A DNA stretch of 64,000 bases, taken from NCBI GenBank assembly GCA_003209275.1, contig QCRX01000001.1:23501-87500 (forward strand), given 5' to 3'. The notes below the pieces were generated by a model. That model was not told the DNA's origin. It did no database searches and worked only from the letters and a program-made list of their open reading frames with translations. The DNA is from Prochlorococcus sp. AG-463-P14 (GTDB lineage: Bacteria; Cyanobacteriota; Cyanobacteriia; PCC-6307; Cyanobiaceae). A program made the position numbers and the translations under genes. Shown here piece after piece: positions 11,176 to 21,780 of this stretch (its first letter is position 1; each line of letters begins with the position of its first letter).

Positions 11176-11747
11176 TAAGCATCTTGCATTTCATAAAAGT
11201 CAGGCTGAACATAATCTTTTCTCAATGGCCAGCCTTTCCAATCTTCTGGCATTAAAAGTCTTTTTGGATGTGGATGACCTTCGAAATTAATTCCGAACAT
11301 ATCGAAAGTTTCTCTTTCTTGCCAATCAGAGCCTTTAAAAAGTCTATAAAGACTAGGCACTTTAAGCTCCCCATCACGAGATAAGAAAACTTTCAGTCTT
11401 ACCTCTCTAGGTTTTGATACTGGTTTTATTTTTGAATCTAGGACTAGTTCGCTCATTGCAATGAGATGGTAGAAGCAAACTAGGTTTTGGCCTGGTCCTT
11501 CATCGTAACCACCTTGGCATTGTAAATAGTCGAAACCATTGCTCTTTAAAGCTGATGCAATATCAAGAAGCGAATGAGGTTCTATACCAATTACTTCTAC
11601 ATCTATGTGGTCTGGTTGCAGTGAATCATGGTGAAAACCTTTGCTTTTCAGCCATTGACTTGTTGGACCAGGTTCTGGTCCAGGAGTTATTTCGATATCA
11701 GCTTGAGGATCAGCATTGTTATTAGCTTGTGAAGTTTCTTGATTCAT
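11172..11747 (-). CDS. ndhJ: NAD(P)H-quinone oxidoreductase subunit J
   Basis: NdhJ/30 kDa signature [36 protein letters not shown]. Confidence 0.96.
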   Translation of the reverse strand: MNQETSQANNNADPQADIEITPGPEPGPTSQWLKSKGFHHDSLQPDHIDVEVIGIEPHSLLDIASALKSNGFDYLQCQGGYDEGPGQNLVCFYHLIAMSELVLDSKIKPVSKPREVRLKVFLSRDGELKVPSLYRLFKGSDWQERETFDMFGINFEGHPHPKRLLMPEDWKGWPLRKDYVQPDFYEMQDAY

Positions 11748-12520
11748 TAATTTTTTTCGCTTGATGTAATAGGTTCTAAGGAGCTCTCTCCCTCAATCTC
11801 TATTTGCGTCTCAGATGCTGGGGCAAGTGCAGCTTTTTGAGAGGGACTATTTAAGTAAGAACCAGTAACTTGTGGCTCAATTCTTTTCATTTGGTGGGGG
11901 ATTGTGAAATAGCGATGTGTTTGAGACATTTGCCCCCTCTCAGTAATTGATTCATTCCCTACTTTTTTACGGAGCTTGATCACAGCATCAAAAATTGCTT
12001 CTGGTCTTGGAGGACATCCTGGAAGATATAAATCTACTGGAATTAATTTATCTACTCCTCGAACTGCCGTAGTGGAATCAGCACTAAACATTCCCCCAGT
12101 AATTGTGCATGCACCCATTGCGATGACATATTTTGGTTCAGGCATCTGTTCATAAAGTCTTACTAAAGCAGGAGCCATTTTCATCGTTACTGTTCCAGCG
12201 ACTATTAGGAGGTCGGCTTGCCGAGGAGAGCTACGCGGTACCAATCCAAAACGGTCAAAATCGAATCTTGAACCAATTAAGGCTGCAAACTCTATAAAAC
12301 AGCAGGCAGTGCCATATAGGAGAGGCCAAAGACTACTGAGTCTGGCCCAGTTATGAAGATCATCCAGACTAGTGAGAATAATGTTTTCACTAAGTTCGTT
12401 TGTCACTGTCGGAGCCCCGATAGGGCCACAACTTGCTTCACGAAGTTCTCGTATTGCTTTTATAGATGGGGATTCAGTCAAGGAATTAACTCCATTCAAG
12501 TGCTCCTTTTCGCCATGCAT
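11747..12520 (-). CDS. ndhK: NAD(P)H-quinone oxidoreductase subunit K
   Basis: [43 protein letters not shown]. The start may lie downstream of 12520 because the ORF overlaps ndhC by about 35 nt. Confidence 0.96.
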   Translation of the reverse strand: MHGEKEHLNGVNSLTESPSIKAIRELREASCGPIGAPTVTNELSENIILTSLDDLHNWARLSSLWPLLYGTACCFIEFAALIGSRFDFDRFGLVPRSSPRQADLLIVAGTVTMKMAPALVRLYEQMPEPKYVIAMGACTITGGMFSADSTTAVRGVDKLIPVDLYLPGCPPRPEAIFDAVIKLRKKVGNESITERGQMSQTHRYFTIPHQMKRIEPQVTGSYLNSPSQKAALAPASETQIEIEGESSLEPITSSEKN

Positions 12521-12848
12521 AGGCTAAGGCAACAATAAGGATGGCGATAAAAATCAGTGCTTCTATAAAGGCCAATAGGCCTAGCCGATGAAACGCAACG
12601 GCCCATGGATATAAAAAAACTGTCTCAACATCAAATATCACGAACACCAAAGCAAACATGTAATACCTGATATTGAATTGAATCCATGCGCCACCTATAG
12701 GCTCCATTCCAGACTCGTATGTGAGTTCTCTTTCACCTTTGCGACTTTTGGGAGAAATTAGCTTGTTGGTTACTAATGCCAATACAGGCACTGCAGTTGC
12801 TAACAGGAGAAAGCCCAGAAAGGAGTCATAACCCTGCAATGCAAACAT
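12486..12848 (-). CDS. ndhC: NAD(P)H-quinone oxidoreductase subunit 3
   Basis: [40 protein letters not shown]. Confidence 0.97.
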   Translation of the reverse strand: MFALQGYDSFLGFLLLATAVPVLALVTNKLISPKSRKGERELTYESGMEPIGGAWIQFNIRYYMFALVFVIFDVETVFLYPWAVAFHRLGLLAFIEALIFIAILIVALAYAWRKGALEWS

Positions 12849-13005
12849 TGAAAAGTATCCATTTGATTAACAGTCTGACATTCGCTGACAAGGACTTCCG
12901 CCGATAGAGTTGGTTTGAATAAAAAAGTCGCTGCAAATTTTGGTTTCAGCTCCTTAAATGGCTTAGTAACTAGCCAACTCAGTTCAAAAATTCGTTATTT
13001 ACGAA

Positions 13006-13362
13006 ATGGACCAACCAGACAAACAAGCTGCAGAATCAAGTGCTGATGAAAGCGCTCATCGATTTGAGTGCCAGGTTTGCTCTTATGTCTATGACCCTAA
13101 AGATGGTGTTCAGAAGTTTGGAATACCCAAAGGAACTGCATTCAAAAGTTTGGATCAATCCAGTTTCCGATGTCCTGTTTGTCGTGAAGGCATCGCAGGC
13201 TTTCGAGACATTGGTCCAGCTTCTAGGCCTAGTGGCTTTGAGGAGAATCTGAATTATGGCTTTGGAGTCAACAACCTCACACCAGGTCAAAAGAATGTAT
13301 TGATTTTCGGTGGCTTGGCGCTTGGCTTAGCTTGTTTTCTATCTCTTTACTCCCTGAACTGA
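13006..13362 (+). CDS. rubA: Rubredoxin with C-terminal membrane anchor
   Basis: [10 protein letters not shown]...FRCPVCREG and C-terminal TM; upstream of ycf48/psbE. Confidence 0.95.
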   Translation: MDQPDKQAAESSADESAHRFECQVCSYVYDPKDGVQKFGIPKGTAFKSLDQSSFRCPVCREGIAGFRDIGPASRPSGFEENLNYGFGVNNLTPGQKNVLIFGGLALGLACFLSLYSLN

Positions 13363-13376
13363 AACCCTGCATTCTT

Positions 13377-14405
13377 ATGAACCGCCTGCTTTCTTACTCT
13401 GTCAATTTTATTTTGGTTTGTTGCCTTGTCTTAGGACTCGGTGGATGTGTAACCACTCGCATTCCATTAGCTTCTTCAAGTCCTTGGCGAGAAGTTCAAC
13501 TTGACACTCAGGCAAATCCTTTAGATATAAGTTTTGTTGACGAGAATCGTGGATTCTTGGTTGGGACTAATCGGTTGATTCTTGAAACCAATGATGGTGG
13601 TAAAACCTGGAAAGATAGGGATTTGGATTTGGAGGATCAGGAGAATTTTCGATTAATTAGTATTGACTTCAATGGGGATGAAGGTTGGATAGCGGGCCAA
13701 CCGGGTTTGGTCTTGCACACTACTGATGGAGGTCAGAATTGGATTCGTTTGGATTTAGGCAACAAATTGCCTGGAGATCCATACCTAATTACAACTCTTG
13801 GAGCAGAAGAAGCTGAATTGGCAACTACAGCAGGAGCTTTATATATGACAAAAGATTCTGGGCAAACTTGGGAAGGGAAGGTAAGTGATGCATCCGGAGG
13901 TGTACGAGACCTCAGGAGAAGTCCTGATGGAAATTATGTGAGCGTAAGCAGCCTTGGGAACTTTTTTGCGACTTTTGAACCTAATCAAGAGAATTGGGAA
14001 CCCCATCAAAGAGCAAGTAGCAAAAGAGTTCAGAGCGTTGGATATCAACCTAATGGTCAATTATGGATGCTCTCAAGGGGGGCTGAGATTCGCTTTAATG
14101 ACGAGAGTGGCGATATAGAGAGTTGGGAAAAGCCAGTGCTTCCAATAGTCAATGGATACAACTATTTGGATCTTGCATGGGATCCAAATCAGAATATTTG
14201 GGCTGCTGGAGGGAATGGGACTCTTTTAGTTAGTAAGGATGGCGGTAAAGAGTGGGAAATAGATCCTGTAGGAGACAGTCAACCTTCTAATTTTATTCGG
14301 ATTTTGTTTGAACCTAGTTCTGATCAGGGAAAAACGAAGGGATTTGTCCTTGGCGAGAGAGGAATCCTGCTTAGATGGAGTGAATTAGCCGCAAATTACA
14401 GCTAA
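13377..14405 (+). CDS. ycf48: Photosystem II assembly lipoprotein Ycf48/HCF136
   Basis: Lipobox-like LGLGGC, repeated NDGGKTW, TDGGQNW, KDGGKEW propeller motifs. Confidence 0.95.
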   Translation: MNRLLSYSVNFILVCCLVLGLGGCVTTRIPLASSSPWREVQLDTQANPLDISFVDENRGFLVGTNRLILETNDGGKTWKDRDLDLEDQENFRLISIDFNGDEGWIAGQPGLVLHTTDGGQNWIRLDLGNKLPGDPYLITTLGAEEAELATTAGALYMTKDSGQTWEGKVSDASGGVRDLRRSPDGNYVSVSSLGNFFATFEPNQENWEPHQRASSKRVQSVGYQPNGQLWMLSRGAEIRFNDESGDIESWEKPVLPIVNGYNYLDLAWDPNQNIWAAGGNGTLLVSKDGGKEWEIDPVGDSQPSNFIRILFEPSSDQGKTKGFVLGERGILLRWSELAANYS

Positions 14406-14494
14406 TGCACAACGCTCTGTAACCATGCCGGCCAACTATTCCCATAGTTGACGCTCATTGTTGATAGGATCTGCAAGCTGATACGCATGAGGCT

Positions 14495-14743
14495 ATGGCT
14501 GCCGGCTCAACCGGGGAACGCCCGTTTTTTGAGATCGTTACCGACATCAAGTTTTGGGTCATCCAAATCGTTACCCTGCCGGCGATCTTTGTTTCAGGAT
14601 TCTTGTTTGTGTCTACAGGCCTTGCCTATGACGTATTCGGGACTCCAACTCCAGATGCTTATTTCCAGGCTTCTGAATCAAAGGCTCCAGTAGTAAGTCA
14701 GCGATTTGAATCCAAGTCCCAACTAGACCTGCGCTTGAAATAA
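14495..14743 (+). CDS. psbE: Cytochrome b559 subunit alpha
   Basis: [51 protein letters not shown]. Confidence 0.98.
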   Translation: MAAGSTGERPFFEIVTDIKFWVIQIVTLPAIFVSGFLFVSTGLAYDVFGTPTPDAYFQASESKAPVVSQRFESKSQLDLRLK

Positions 14744-14746
14744 ACC

Positions 14747-14884
14747 ATGACACAATCTGCTCCTCTCCAATCTGAAAGGGTCTATCCGATTTTTACGGTT
14801 AGATTTTTTGCCGTGCACGCTCTGGGAGTACCTTCGGTGTTTTTCCTAGGTGCGATTGCAGCTATGCAGTTCATCCGCCGCTAA
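14747..14884 (+). CDS. psbF: Cytochrome b559 subunit beta
   Basis: My translation: [45 protein letters not shown]. Below the ORF-track size cutoff. Confidence 0.97.
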   Translation: MTQSAPLQSERVYPIFTVRFFAVHALGVPSVFFLGAIAAMQFIRR

Positions 14885-14903
14885 TCGATCACCATTACTC
14901 TCA

Positions 14904-15023
14904 ATGCAAGTCAACCCTAATCCAAACAAATTGCCGGTTGAACTAAACCGCACAAGCCTTTATTTAGGACTTTTGCTGGTTTTCGTCATGGGAATTTTGT
15001 TTTCCAGCTATTTCTTTAACTGA
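14904..15023 (+). CDS. psbL: Photosystem II protein L
   Basis: My translation: [39 protein letters not shown]. Confidence 0.97.
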   Translation: MQVNPNPNKLPVELNRTSLYLGLLLVFVMGILFSSYFFN

Positions 15024-15035
15024 GCTTTTTGAATC

Positions 15036-15239
15036 ATGAGCACGAAACTTAAAGGACCAGATGGACGAATCCCTGATCGATTACCAGATGGTCGTCCTTC
15101 AGTTTCTTGGGAACGTAGATGGACTGAGGGTTCTCTACCTTTATGGGTAGTAGCAACCACAGGTGGAATCGCTGTGATTTTTGTCCTGGGTATTTTCTTC
15201 TACGGTTCTTATACAGGAATTGGCAACGCAAGCTTCTAA
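15036..15239 (+). CDS. psbJ: Photosystem II protein J
   Basis: Order psbE-F-L-J; [55 protein letters not shown]. Confidence 0.96.
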   Translation: MSTKLKGPDGRIPDRLPDGRPSVSWERRWTEGSLPLWVVATTGGIAVIFVLGIFFYGSYTGIGNASF

Positions 15240-15268
15240 AGAATTCTTGCCAAGCTTTTGAGATTTAA

Positions 15269-15297
15269 AAATCCTCCAAATGGGGGATTTTTTTTTT
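15269..15297 (+). terminator. Rho-independent-type terminator after psbEFLJ
   Basis: AAATCCTCC-AAAT-GGGGGATTT followed by T-run, 30 nt after psbJ stop. Confidence 0.8.
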
Positions 15298-15360
15298 AGT
15301 TTTTTGTGGTTTTTAATTCTTGGGTTGAGTTTTCCAATCACCTATTCAAACAATATTGAA

Positions 15361-16275
15361 TTAAACCGAGGTGAAGTCTCCCCAATATGGAGCTGTAAAG
15401 AGATTGATTCTCTCCCGAGTTGCTGAAGGCACCTTGTCTTTTGATGTCATAAGTCCATTTTTTAGGGCTGTATGGGCATCGCTAGAAGGTCGTGATAATG
15501 AGATTTTCTGGGCAGCAGCCTTTATGATCTTGGTCGCTAATTTTGCGTTTGCTTGAAGATTCTCCAGCACCATTTCTACCGTTACATTCTCATGATTTTC
15601 ATGCCAGCAGTCATAGTCAGTTGCCATTGATAAAGAGGCATAGGCTATTTCTGCCTCTCTGGCTAGTCGAGCCTCTGTGTGATTTGTCATGCCAATAATT
15701 GTGCATCCCCAGTTTCTATAAAGATTGGATTCAGCACGAGTTGAGAATGCTGGTCCTTCCATGGCGAGATAAGTACCGCCTCTATGCAGTTGGCGTCCTT
15801 CCGGCATCAACATTTCTCCTTCATCAGCAAGTATTCGAGAAAGAGTTTGACAAAAGGGATCAGCCATAGTTACGTGCGCCACTGCACCATTTGAAAAGAA
15901 GGTGAGAGGACGTTGATGTGTCCTATCAATGAATTGATCAGGTACGACCATGTCAAGAGGACGTACTTGTTCTTGTAGTGAGCCAACAGCTGAAGGAGAC
16001 AAGATCCATCTAACATCTAGTGACCTTAAAGCCCAGATGTTTGCTTGATATGGCACGTCTGTTGGAGTGAAGTTGTGATGACGTCCATGACGAGCAAGAA
16101 AAACAACTTCAATGTCACCAATTTTTCCTAGACGTAATTTGTCTGATGGCTTTCCAAAAGGAGTTTCGATTGTAAGCTCTTTTATATCTGCCAGTTCATT
16201 CATGTGGTAGAGGCCACTACCTCCTAGGACTCCAATCCTGGCATTGTTTAGACAATGGGACATTGATTTGGTCAA
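15361..16275 (-). CDS. mtnP: S-methyl-5'-thioadenosine phosphorylase
   Basis: GVLGGSGLYHM, LARHGRHHNFTPTDVPYQANIWALRSL, MEGPAFSTRAESNLYRNWGCTIIGMTNHTEARLAREAEI. Confidence 0.95.
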   Translation of the reverse strand: MTKSMSHCLNNARIGVLGGSGLYHMNELADIKELTIETPFGKPSDKLRLGKIGDIEVVFLARHGRHHNFTPTDVPYQANIWALRSLDVRWILSPSAVGSLQEQVRPLDMVVPDQFIDRTHQRPLTFFSNGAVAHVTMADPFCQTLSRILADEGEMLMPEGRQLHRGGTYLAMEGPAFSTRAESNLYRNWGCTIIGMTNHTEARLAREAEIAYASLSMATDYDCWHENHENVTVEMVLENLQANAKLATKIIKAAAQKISLSRPSSDAHTALKNGLMTSKDKVPSATRERINLFTAPYWGDFTSV

Positions 16276-16545
16276 TTAGTAGCAAAGTTTCCGATGGAAC
16301 TTATTCTAGAGGATCTGTTCTTTAGCATCTCTAACTGTTGGCATGGAAATGTATTTATTCAGTTACTCTTTAAGAGCTTGTAAAAAGTGACCATCTCCTT
16401 CTAGCTTTATAGATTTTACTTTAAATAGACTTTGAGATTCTCTAGGAACCTTGATTTGAAAGATCCTATACTTATCCTTATATCTTCTTCCTGAGTAGAA
16501 TAAAATAGGCTAAATAATTTTTTAGATAGACTCCACCTTTAAATT

Positions 16546-17676
16546 ATGAACATACAAAATAAGGCATGGAGAACTATATGGGTAGAACAAGGAGGACATT
16601 CAATTGGGGTTATTAATCAAACTAAATTGCCACATGAATTCTTAACTTGCACTCTTTCTAATTATCAAGATGTAGTTGAAGCTATTAAAACGATGAAAGT
16701 GCGTGGTGCCCCATTGATTGGAGTGGCTGGAGCTTATGGATTGATGTTGGCTATTCAAGAAGATCCAGATGATTCTTTTCTTGAATTGGCTTCTTCTAAG
16801 TTGCTCGCTACACGCCCTACTGCTGTAAACCTTCTTTGGGCTCTTACACGTGTTCTTGAGAGGGTTAAGCCACTCTCCCTGGCTGAGAGGGCTGAAGCAG
16901 CAAGGTTAGAAGCTGATTTGATTGCAGAAGAAGATGTAGCAATGTGTGAGGCGATTGGAGTGCATGGATGTGAGCTAATTCAAAAACTTGCATCTGCTAG
17001 ACCTGTAGAACGCCAGAAAGAGCCTTTAAATCTTCTTACGCATTGCAATGCCGGTTGGTTGGCAACAGTTGATTGGGGTACAGCATTGGCGCCTATCTAT
17101 AAAGCGCATAGAGCTGGAGTTGACCTTCATGTTTGGGTCGATGAAACTCGCCCTAGGAATCAGGGAGCTAGCCTTACTGCTTACGAGTTATCTCGTGAAG
17201 GAATCCCACATACTTTGATAGTAGACAATGCAGGAGGTTATTTGATGCAACATGGCTATGTGGATGCCGTAATCGTTGGGGCTGATCGAGTAACTCGCTC
17301 AGGTGATGTGTGTAATAAAATTGGAACCTATTTAAAGGCTTTGGCGGCTCAAGATAATGATCTACCTTTTTATGTAGCAATTCCTTCTTCAACTATTGAT
17401 TGGTCTATGAGCGATGGTGTGAGAGAGATACCAATTGAGATCCGTTCACCTAGAGAGATTACACATATTGATGGATGTTTGCTTGAGTCAGCTATTAATA
17501 CTCGATTGGCTACTATTCAAATCAGCCCTAGTGGAACGAAAGGCTTTAACCCGGCATTTGATATCACTCCTTCTAGACTAGTAAGTGCTTTGATTACTGA
17601 GAGAGGTGTGACTTCATCAAGAGAAGAAGGGTTGAAAAAACTTTTTCCAGACCTCTCGAATGGCCAACATCCATAA
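16546..17676 (+). CDS. mtnA: S-methyl-5-thioribose-1-phosphate isomerase (aIF-2B/MtnA family)
   Basis: MKVRGAPLIGVAGAYGL, LLTHCNAGWLATVDWGTALAPIY, WVDETRPRNQGASLTAYEL, VGADRVTRSGDVCNKIGTY. Confidence 0.94.
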   Translation: MNIQNKAWRTIWVEQGGHSIGVINQTKLPHEFLTCTLSNYQDVVEAIKTMKVRGAPLIGVAGAYGLMLAIQEDPDDSFLELASSKLLATRPTAVNLLWALTRVLERVKPLSLAERAEAARLEADLIAEEDVAMCEAIGVHGCELIQKLASARPVERQKEPLNLLTHCNAGWLATVDWGTALAPIYKAHRAGVDLHVWVDETRPRNQGASLTAYELSREGIPHTLIVDNAGGYLMQHGYVDAVIVGADRVTRSGDVCNKIGTYLKALAAQDNDLPFYVAIPSSTIDWSMSDGVREIPIEIRSPREITHIDGCLLESAINTRLATIQISPSGTKGFNPAFDITPSRLVSALITERGVTSSREEGLKKLFPDLSNGQHP

Positions 17677-17726
17677 GGAAAATATGTGTAGGTTGGTTTG
17701 GAAAAGTTGTTAATTTCTAAAGTTGA

Positions 17727-18746
17727 TTATAAATAATAGTCTTGATACCAATTGGCGAAATTCCTCACACCTTCCTCAATTGGCGTACTAGGTCGAAACC
17801 CTATCCAATCCTGCAGGGCAAAAGTATCTGCTGCAGTAGCTTGAACGTCACCGGGCTGCATTGGTTGGAAATCTTTAATTGCTCGTTTATCTAAGGCTTG
17901 CTCTAATAAGTCTATAAAGTGCATTAAGTCTATTGGCTGTGAATTGCCTATATTAAATAGTCTATGAGGAACTGCTGCTGTGGCAGGATCAGGATTTAAT
18001 GGATCAAACTCAAGATTAGGTGTCGCAGGCTTGTAGCAGCAACGTAAAACTCCTTCGACAATGTCATCAATATAAGTGAAATCACGTTTCATTTTTCCAT
18101 GATTGAAAACTTTAATTGGTTTCCCAGCAAGGATAGATTCAGCAAAAAGCATAGGTGCCATATCAGGTCGACCCCAGGGACCATAGACAGTAAAGAAGCG
18201 TAACCCTGTTGTAGGAATTTTATATAGATGACTATATGTATGAGCCATTAGCTCATTTGCTTTTTTTGAGGCTGCATAGAGACTTACTGGATGATTAACT
18301 GGATGTCTTTCATTGAAAGGTAATCTTGTATTCCCTCCGTATACCGAACTACTTGAGGCATAAATTAAATGCTCAACTCCATAGGCTCGACATGCCTCGA
18401 GTATGTAACCAAAGCCTACAATATTTGCTTGTATGTAGGCAGAAGGATTCTTAAGAGAATATCGGACACCTGCTTGAGCAGCGAGGTTAATTACTACTTG
18501 GGGCTTTTCTTTTTCAAAAATATGCTCTAGAGACCCCTTGTTTTCAATGTCTATTTGATGAAATGACCAGTATGCACTTTGAGGACAGTTTTCAATTTTT
18601 TTTATTCTCGCCGCCTTTAGACTTTGGTCATAGTAGTCGTTCAGGTTATCTATGCCGATTACTCGCTCTCCATTAGCGAGTAGCCGGCGTACAAGTGCGG
18701 CACCTATGAATCCTGCTGCACCTGTAACTAGGAAGGATCCTCTCAA
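17727..18746 (-). CDS. NAD-dependent epimerase, UDP-glucuronate 4-epimerase-like
   Basis: VTGAAGFIGAALVRRLL, YASSSSVYGGNTRLPF, LRFFTVYGPWGRPDMAP. Confidence 0.9.
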   Translation of the reverse strand: MRGSFLVTGAAGFIGAALVRRLLANGERVIGIDNLNDYYDQSLKAARIKKIENCPQSAYWSFHQIDIENKGSLEHIFEKEKPQVVINLAAQAGVRYSLKNPSAYIQANIVGFGYILEACRAYGVEHLIYASSSSVYGGNTRLPFNERHPVNHPVSLYAASKKANELMAHTYSHLYKIPTTGLRFFTVYGPWGRPDMAPMLFAESILAGKPIKVFNHGKMKRDFTYIDDIVEGVLRCCYKPATPNLEFDPLNPDPATAAVPHRLFNIGNSQPIDLMHFIDLLEQALDKRAIKDFQPMQPGDVQATAADTFALQDWIGFRPSTPIEEGVRNFANWYQDYYL

Positions 18747-20197
18747 GAATCTCCGTCTCCAACACGCCAGAGCTTTAATCCAGTTGATCTAACCGCTATT
18801 GGATCTACGACTGCTCTTGCATCAAAGACCCACGCTGGTTGTCGCATCTTAGGTGCGATCATTGCCCAGTTTAAATGTCGGAATTCTTCCCATTCAGTGA
18901 GGATTAAAACCGCATCTGCTCCATTAACAGCTTCTATAACACTACTTTCTGGCCACCATGTTCCTTCACCATTTAGGGCTGCTCGGGTGGGCCCAGCTTC
19001 TGAATCGGGAGGTGAGCTTTCATGGAGTTGTAAGTCCATACTGATTTGTTTGGCATTTACTTTTGGGTCATAAATGGCAAGTTGGGCCCCCTCCTCGAGT
19101 AAATCCTTAGCAATATTGATAGCTGGAGCCTCACGGGTGTCATTTGTATTGGCTTTGAATGCAAAACCAAGTAACGCGAGTCTTTTGCCAGTGACAGTCC
19201 CGAAGAGTTGTTTTACAACTAACCGAGCTATGCGATGTTGTTGCCAAGTGTTTAGTGTCACTACGTTTTGCCAATAGTCAGCCACTTCAGGAAGACTGAA
19301 ATATCTGCAGAGATAAACTAGATTAAGTATGTCTTTTTTAAAACAGCTACCACCAAACCCAGGACCTGAATTCAGAAATCTTTCACCTATTCGACTATCC
19401 GCACCAATCGCCATTGAAACTTCTCTTACGTCAGCACCGGTAACTTCACATAAAGCTGCTACAGAGTTAATGGAACTAATGCGTTGTGCAAGAAATGCAT
19501 TAGCAGTGAGTTTAGAAAGCTCACTGCTCCAAAGGTTTGTCCGGAGAATTTTTTCAGAAGGTACCCATTGGCTATATATTTTTGCAAGTGCCTCTATTGC
19601 GTCGTTGTCTTCTCCACCAATGAGAACTCTGTCTGGTGACTCCAGATCTTGAATGGCTGTTCCTTCCGCCAGAAACTCAGGATTAGATAAAACTACAAAG
19701 CTTCGAGGGGAACTTTCATCTACAAGAGGCTTCTGTGCAGCATGCAGAATTGCTTGGATTGTTTCAGCTGTTCTAACTGGCAGCGTGCTTTTCTCAACAA
19801 CTATCGTGTGACCTTTAGCGCATTTTGCGACTTGTCTTGCACAGGCCTCAACCCATCGTAAATCACTTGCTTGTCCTGAACCAAGGCCTTTAGCTTTGGT
19901 TGGAGTATTCACTGAGATGAATACCATGTCTGCTTTTGATATCGCAATATCCACTTCGGTTGAAAAATGGAGATTTTGACCACGTGCTCTACCTACTACA
20001 GCATCTAACCCTGGCTCATAGACCGGTAATTTGCTCAGATCACTATCGTTCCAAGCCGCAATGCGTGCTGCATCAAGATCAACCACATTTACTTGTATAT
20101 TTGGACACCGATCCGCAATCACAGCCATTGTTGGACCTCCAACGTAGCCCGCACCTATGCAGCAAATATTCCGTATTTCTTTTGGAGGTTTAGTCAC
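18743..20197 (-). CDS. UDP-glucose 6-dehydrogenase, eukaryote-like subfamily
   Basis: ICCIGAGYVGGPTMAVIADRCP, VYEPGLDAVVGRARGQNLHFSTE, SVNTPTKAKGLGSGQASDLRWVE, GPGFGGSCFKKDILNLVY. Confidence 0.93.
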   Translation of the reverse strand: MTKPPKEIRNICCIGAGYVGGPTMAVIADRCPNIQVNVVDLDAARIAAWNDSDLSKLPVYEPGLDAVVGRARGQNLHFSTEVDIAISKADMVFISVNTPTKAKGLGSGQASDLRWVEACARQVAKCAKGHTIVVEKSTLPVRTAETIQAILHAAQKPLVDESSPRSFVVLSNPEFLAEGTAIQDLESPDRVLIGGEDNDAIEALAKIYSQWVPSEKILRTNLWSSELSKLTANAFLAQRISSINSVAALCEVTGADVREVSMAIGADSRIGERFLNSGPGFGGSCFKKDILNLVYLCRYFSLPEVADYWQNVVTLNTWQQHRIARLVVKQLFGTVTGKRLALLGFAFKANTNDTREAPAINIAKDLLEEGAQLAIYDPKVNAKQISMDLQLHESSPPDSEAGPTRAALNGEGTWWPESSVIEAVNGADAVLILTEWEEFRHLNWAMIAPKMRQPAWVFDARAVVDPIAVRSTGLKLWRVGDGDS

Positions 20198-20231
20198 TCA
20201 GCAAAATCCAGGGATGTTTTTGGCAACTTAC

Positions 20232-21518
20232 TTAAGCGAATCGCATTAACAAAGTCTCTAAGTTGATGCGCTCTTCTTTTGAAACGTCTTGAGCCTTTGA
20301 GCGTAGATCTTTGAGCGTAATTTCATTTTCATGGGCTTCTTGGTCACCTATAACTATTGCCCAGCGAGCGCCACTTCGATCAGCTCTTTTAAGTTGTTTA
20401 CTAAAGGCTGCTCCAGTTAAATCAATTTCAACAGCTTTGTCATTTTGCCGAAGCTTTCGACCAATGATGAGAGCGAAAGCTTCGGCCTGCTCTCCACGGT
20501 TCACGACATATATTTCAGGCCCTTCTCGGGGCTTTAAGGAATCGGTTTTGGAAAGCAATAACACCAAACGTTCCATACCTATAGCCCATCCGATTGCAGG
20601 GGTGGCAGCTCCTCCTAGTTGCTCCACTAATCCGTCATATCTTCCTCCGCCACAAATTGTGCTTTGTGCTCCCAGTTGATCTGACTTTATTTCAAATGCT
20701 GTATGGCTGTAGTAGTCCAATCCACGTACGAGCAGTGGGTTGATATGAAAAGGAATACCCAGATCTGAGAGCCCCATTTGAACCATCTCAAACCTCTTAA
20801 CGCTTTCTGGAGCTAACGATTCCGAAAGTGTTGGTGCATCCTTAAGAAGATTTTGTGTTAATGGATCTTTTGAATCCAAGATTCTTAAGGGATTTGTCGC
20901 AAGTCGATTTTTTGAATCTTTGTCTAGTTGGTCACGATGCTCCTCTAGCCATTTAACAAGGTCTTGGCGATAAATGAGTCTGTCTTCATTGTTCCCGAGG
21001 GTATTAATTTCTACGGTTAAATCATTGATCTGAAGCTTCCTAAGAAGATCCCAAGCAATTGAGATCGCTTCTACATCACTTCTTGGGTCTGTAAAGCCGA
21101 GAAATTCAATTCCAATTTGGTGAAATTGTCTTTGCCGACCAGCTTGAGGCCTTTCATATCGAAACATTGGGCCTGAATACCAGAATCGTTGTGCTCCTTG
21201 ATTGATTAAACCGTGCTGTATTAGGGCTCTGACAACTGATGCTGTCCCTTCAGGCCTAAGAGTGCAATGTCTATTACTTCTATCGGAGAAGGAGTACATT
21301 TCCTTGCCAACAACATCTGTGGATTCACCAATCCCCCGAGAGAAGAGTTCTGTTGCTTCTAGTAGTGGGGTCCTGATTTCAGAAATAGAAGCTCTTTGGA
21401 AGTGATTGCGAGCAGTGGCTTCGATTTCCTGCCATAAGGCAGTTTGATCTGGCAACAGATCAACCATGCCTCGTAAACCTTGCAATTTCTCCAATCGATG
21501 GCCAAGAGCTTTTGCCAT
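20232..21518 (-). CDS. hisS: Histidyl-tRNA synthetase
   Basis: [62 protein letters not shown] extends to 21704, but ATG at 21516-21518 is the plausible start. Confidence 0.95.
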   Translation of the reverse strand: MAKALGHRLEKLQGLRGMVDLLPDQTALWQEIEATARNHFQRASISEIRTPLLEATELFSRGIGESTDVVGKEMYSFSDRSNRHCTLRPEGTASVVRALIQHGLINQGAQRFWYSGPMFRYERPQAGRQRQFHQIGIEFLGFTDPRSDVEAISIAWDLLRKLQINDLTVEINTLGNNEDRLIYRQDLVKWLEEHRDQLDKDSKNRLATNPLRILDSKDPLTQNLLKDAPTLSESLAPESVKRFEMVQMGLSDLGIPFHINPLLVRGLDYYSHTAFEIKSDQLGAQSTICGGGRYDGLVEQLGGAATPAIGWAIGMERLVLLLSKTDSLKPREGPEIYVVNRGEQAEAFALIIGRKLRQNDKAVEIDLTGAAFSKQLKRADRSGARWAIVIGDQEAHENEITLKDLRSKAQDVSKEERINLETLLMRFA

Positions 21519-21780
21519 ATTGCGCGATAACCTCGAAAAAAGCCTTATCCACTCTGCAAATATTTTAGTTTTCATTCTTTTGGTTCCTCTTCCCCTTACA
21601 TATCGGCGCTGAGCTGTTACTTGAATTAAAATTGAGAAAGGGCTTTGCAGATCTTTCTTAAGAAGGTTGATCGATTCCTTAGACAGCTTTTTAAGGATCT
21701 TCAATATTGATTATTTAGGAGTTTTTCAGAATGAATGAAAGATTTCTCTTCCGAAGAACTACTTTTGATGAATCGGTTTT

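Noticed and set aside
19329-19652. 107-aa plus ORF opposite UDP-glucose dehydrogenase
   Set aside because: Antisense shadow of a strongly conserved gene with no recognisable domain.
21519-21704. 62-residue basic N-terminal extension of hisS
   Set aside because: Frame is open but the HisRS homology starts at ATG 21518; the extension looks like translated upstream spacer.
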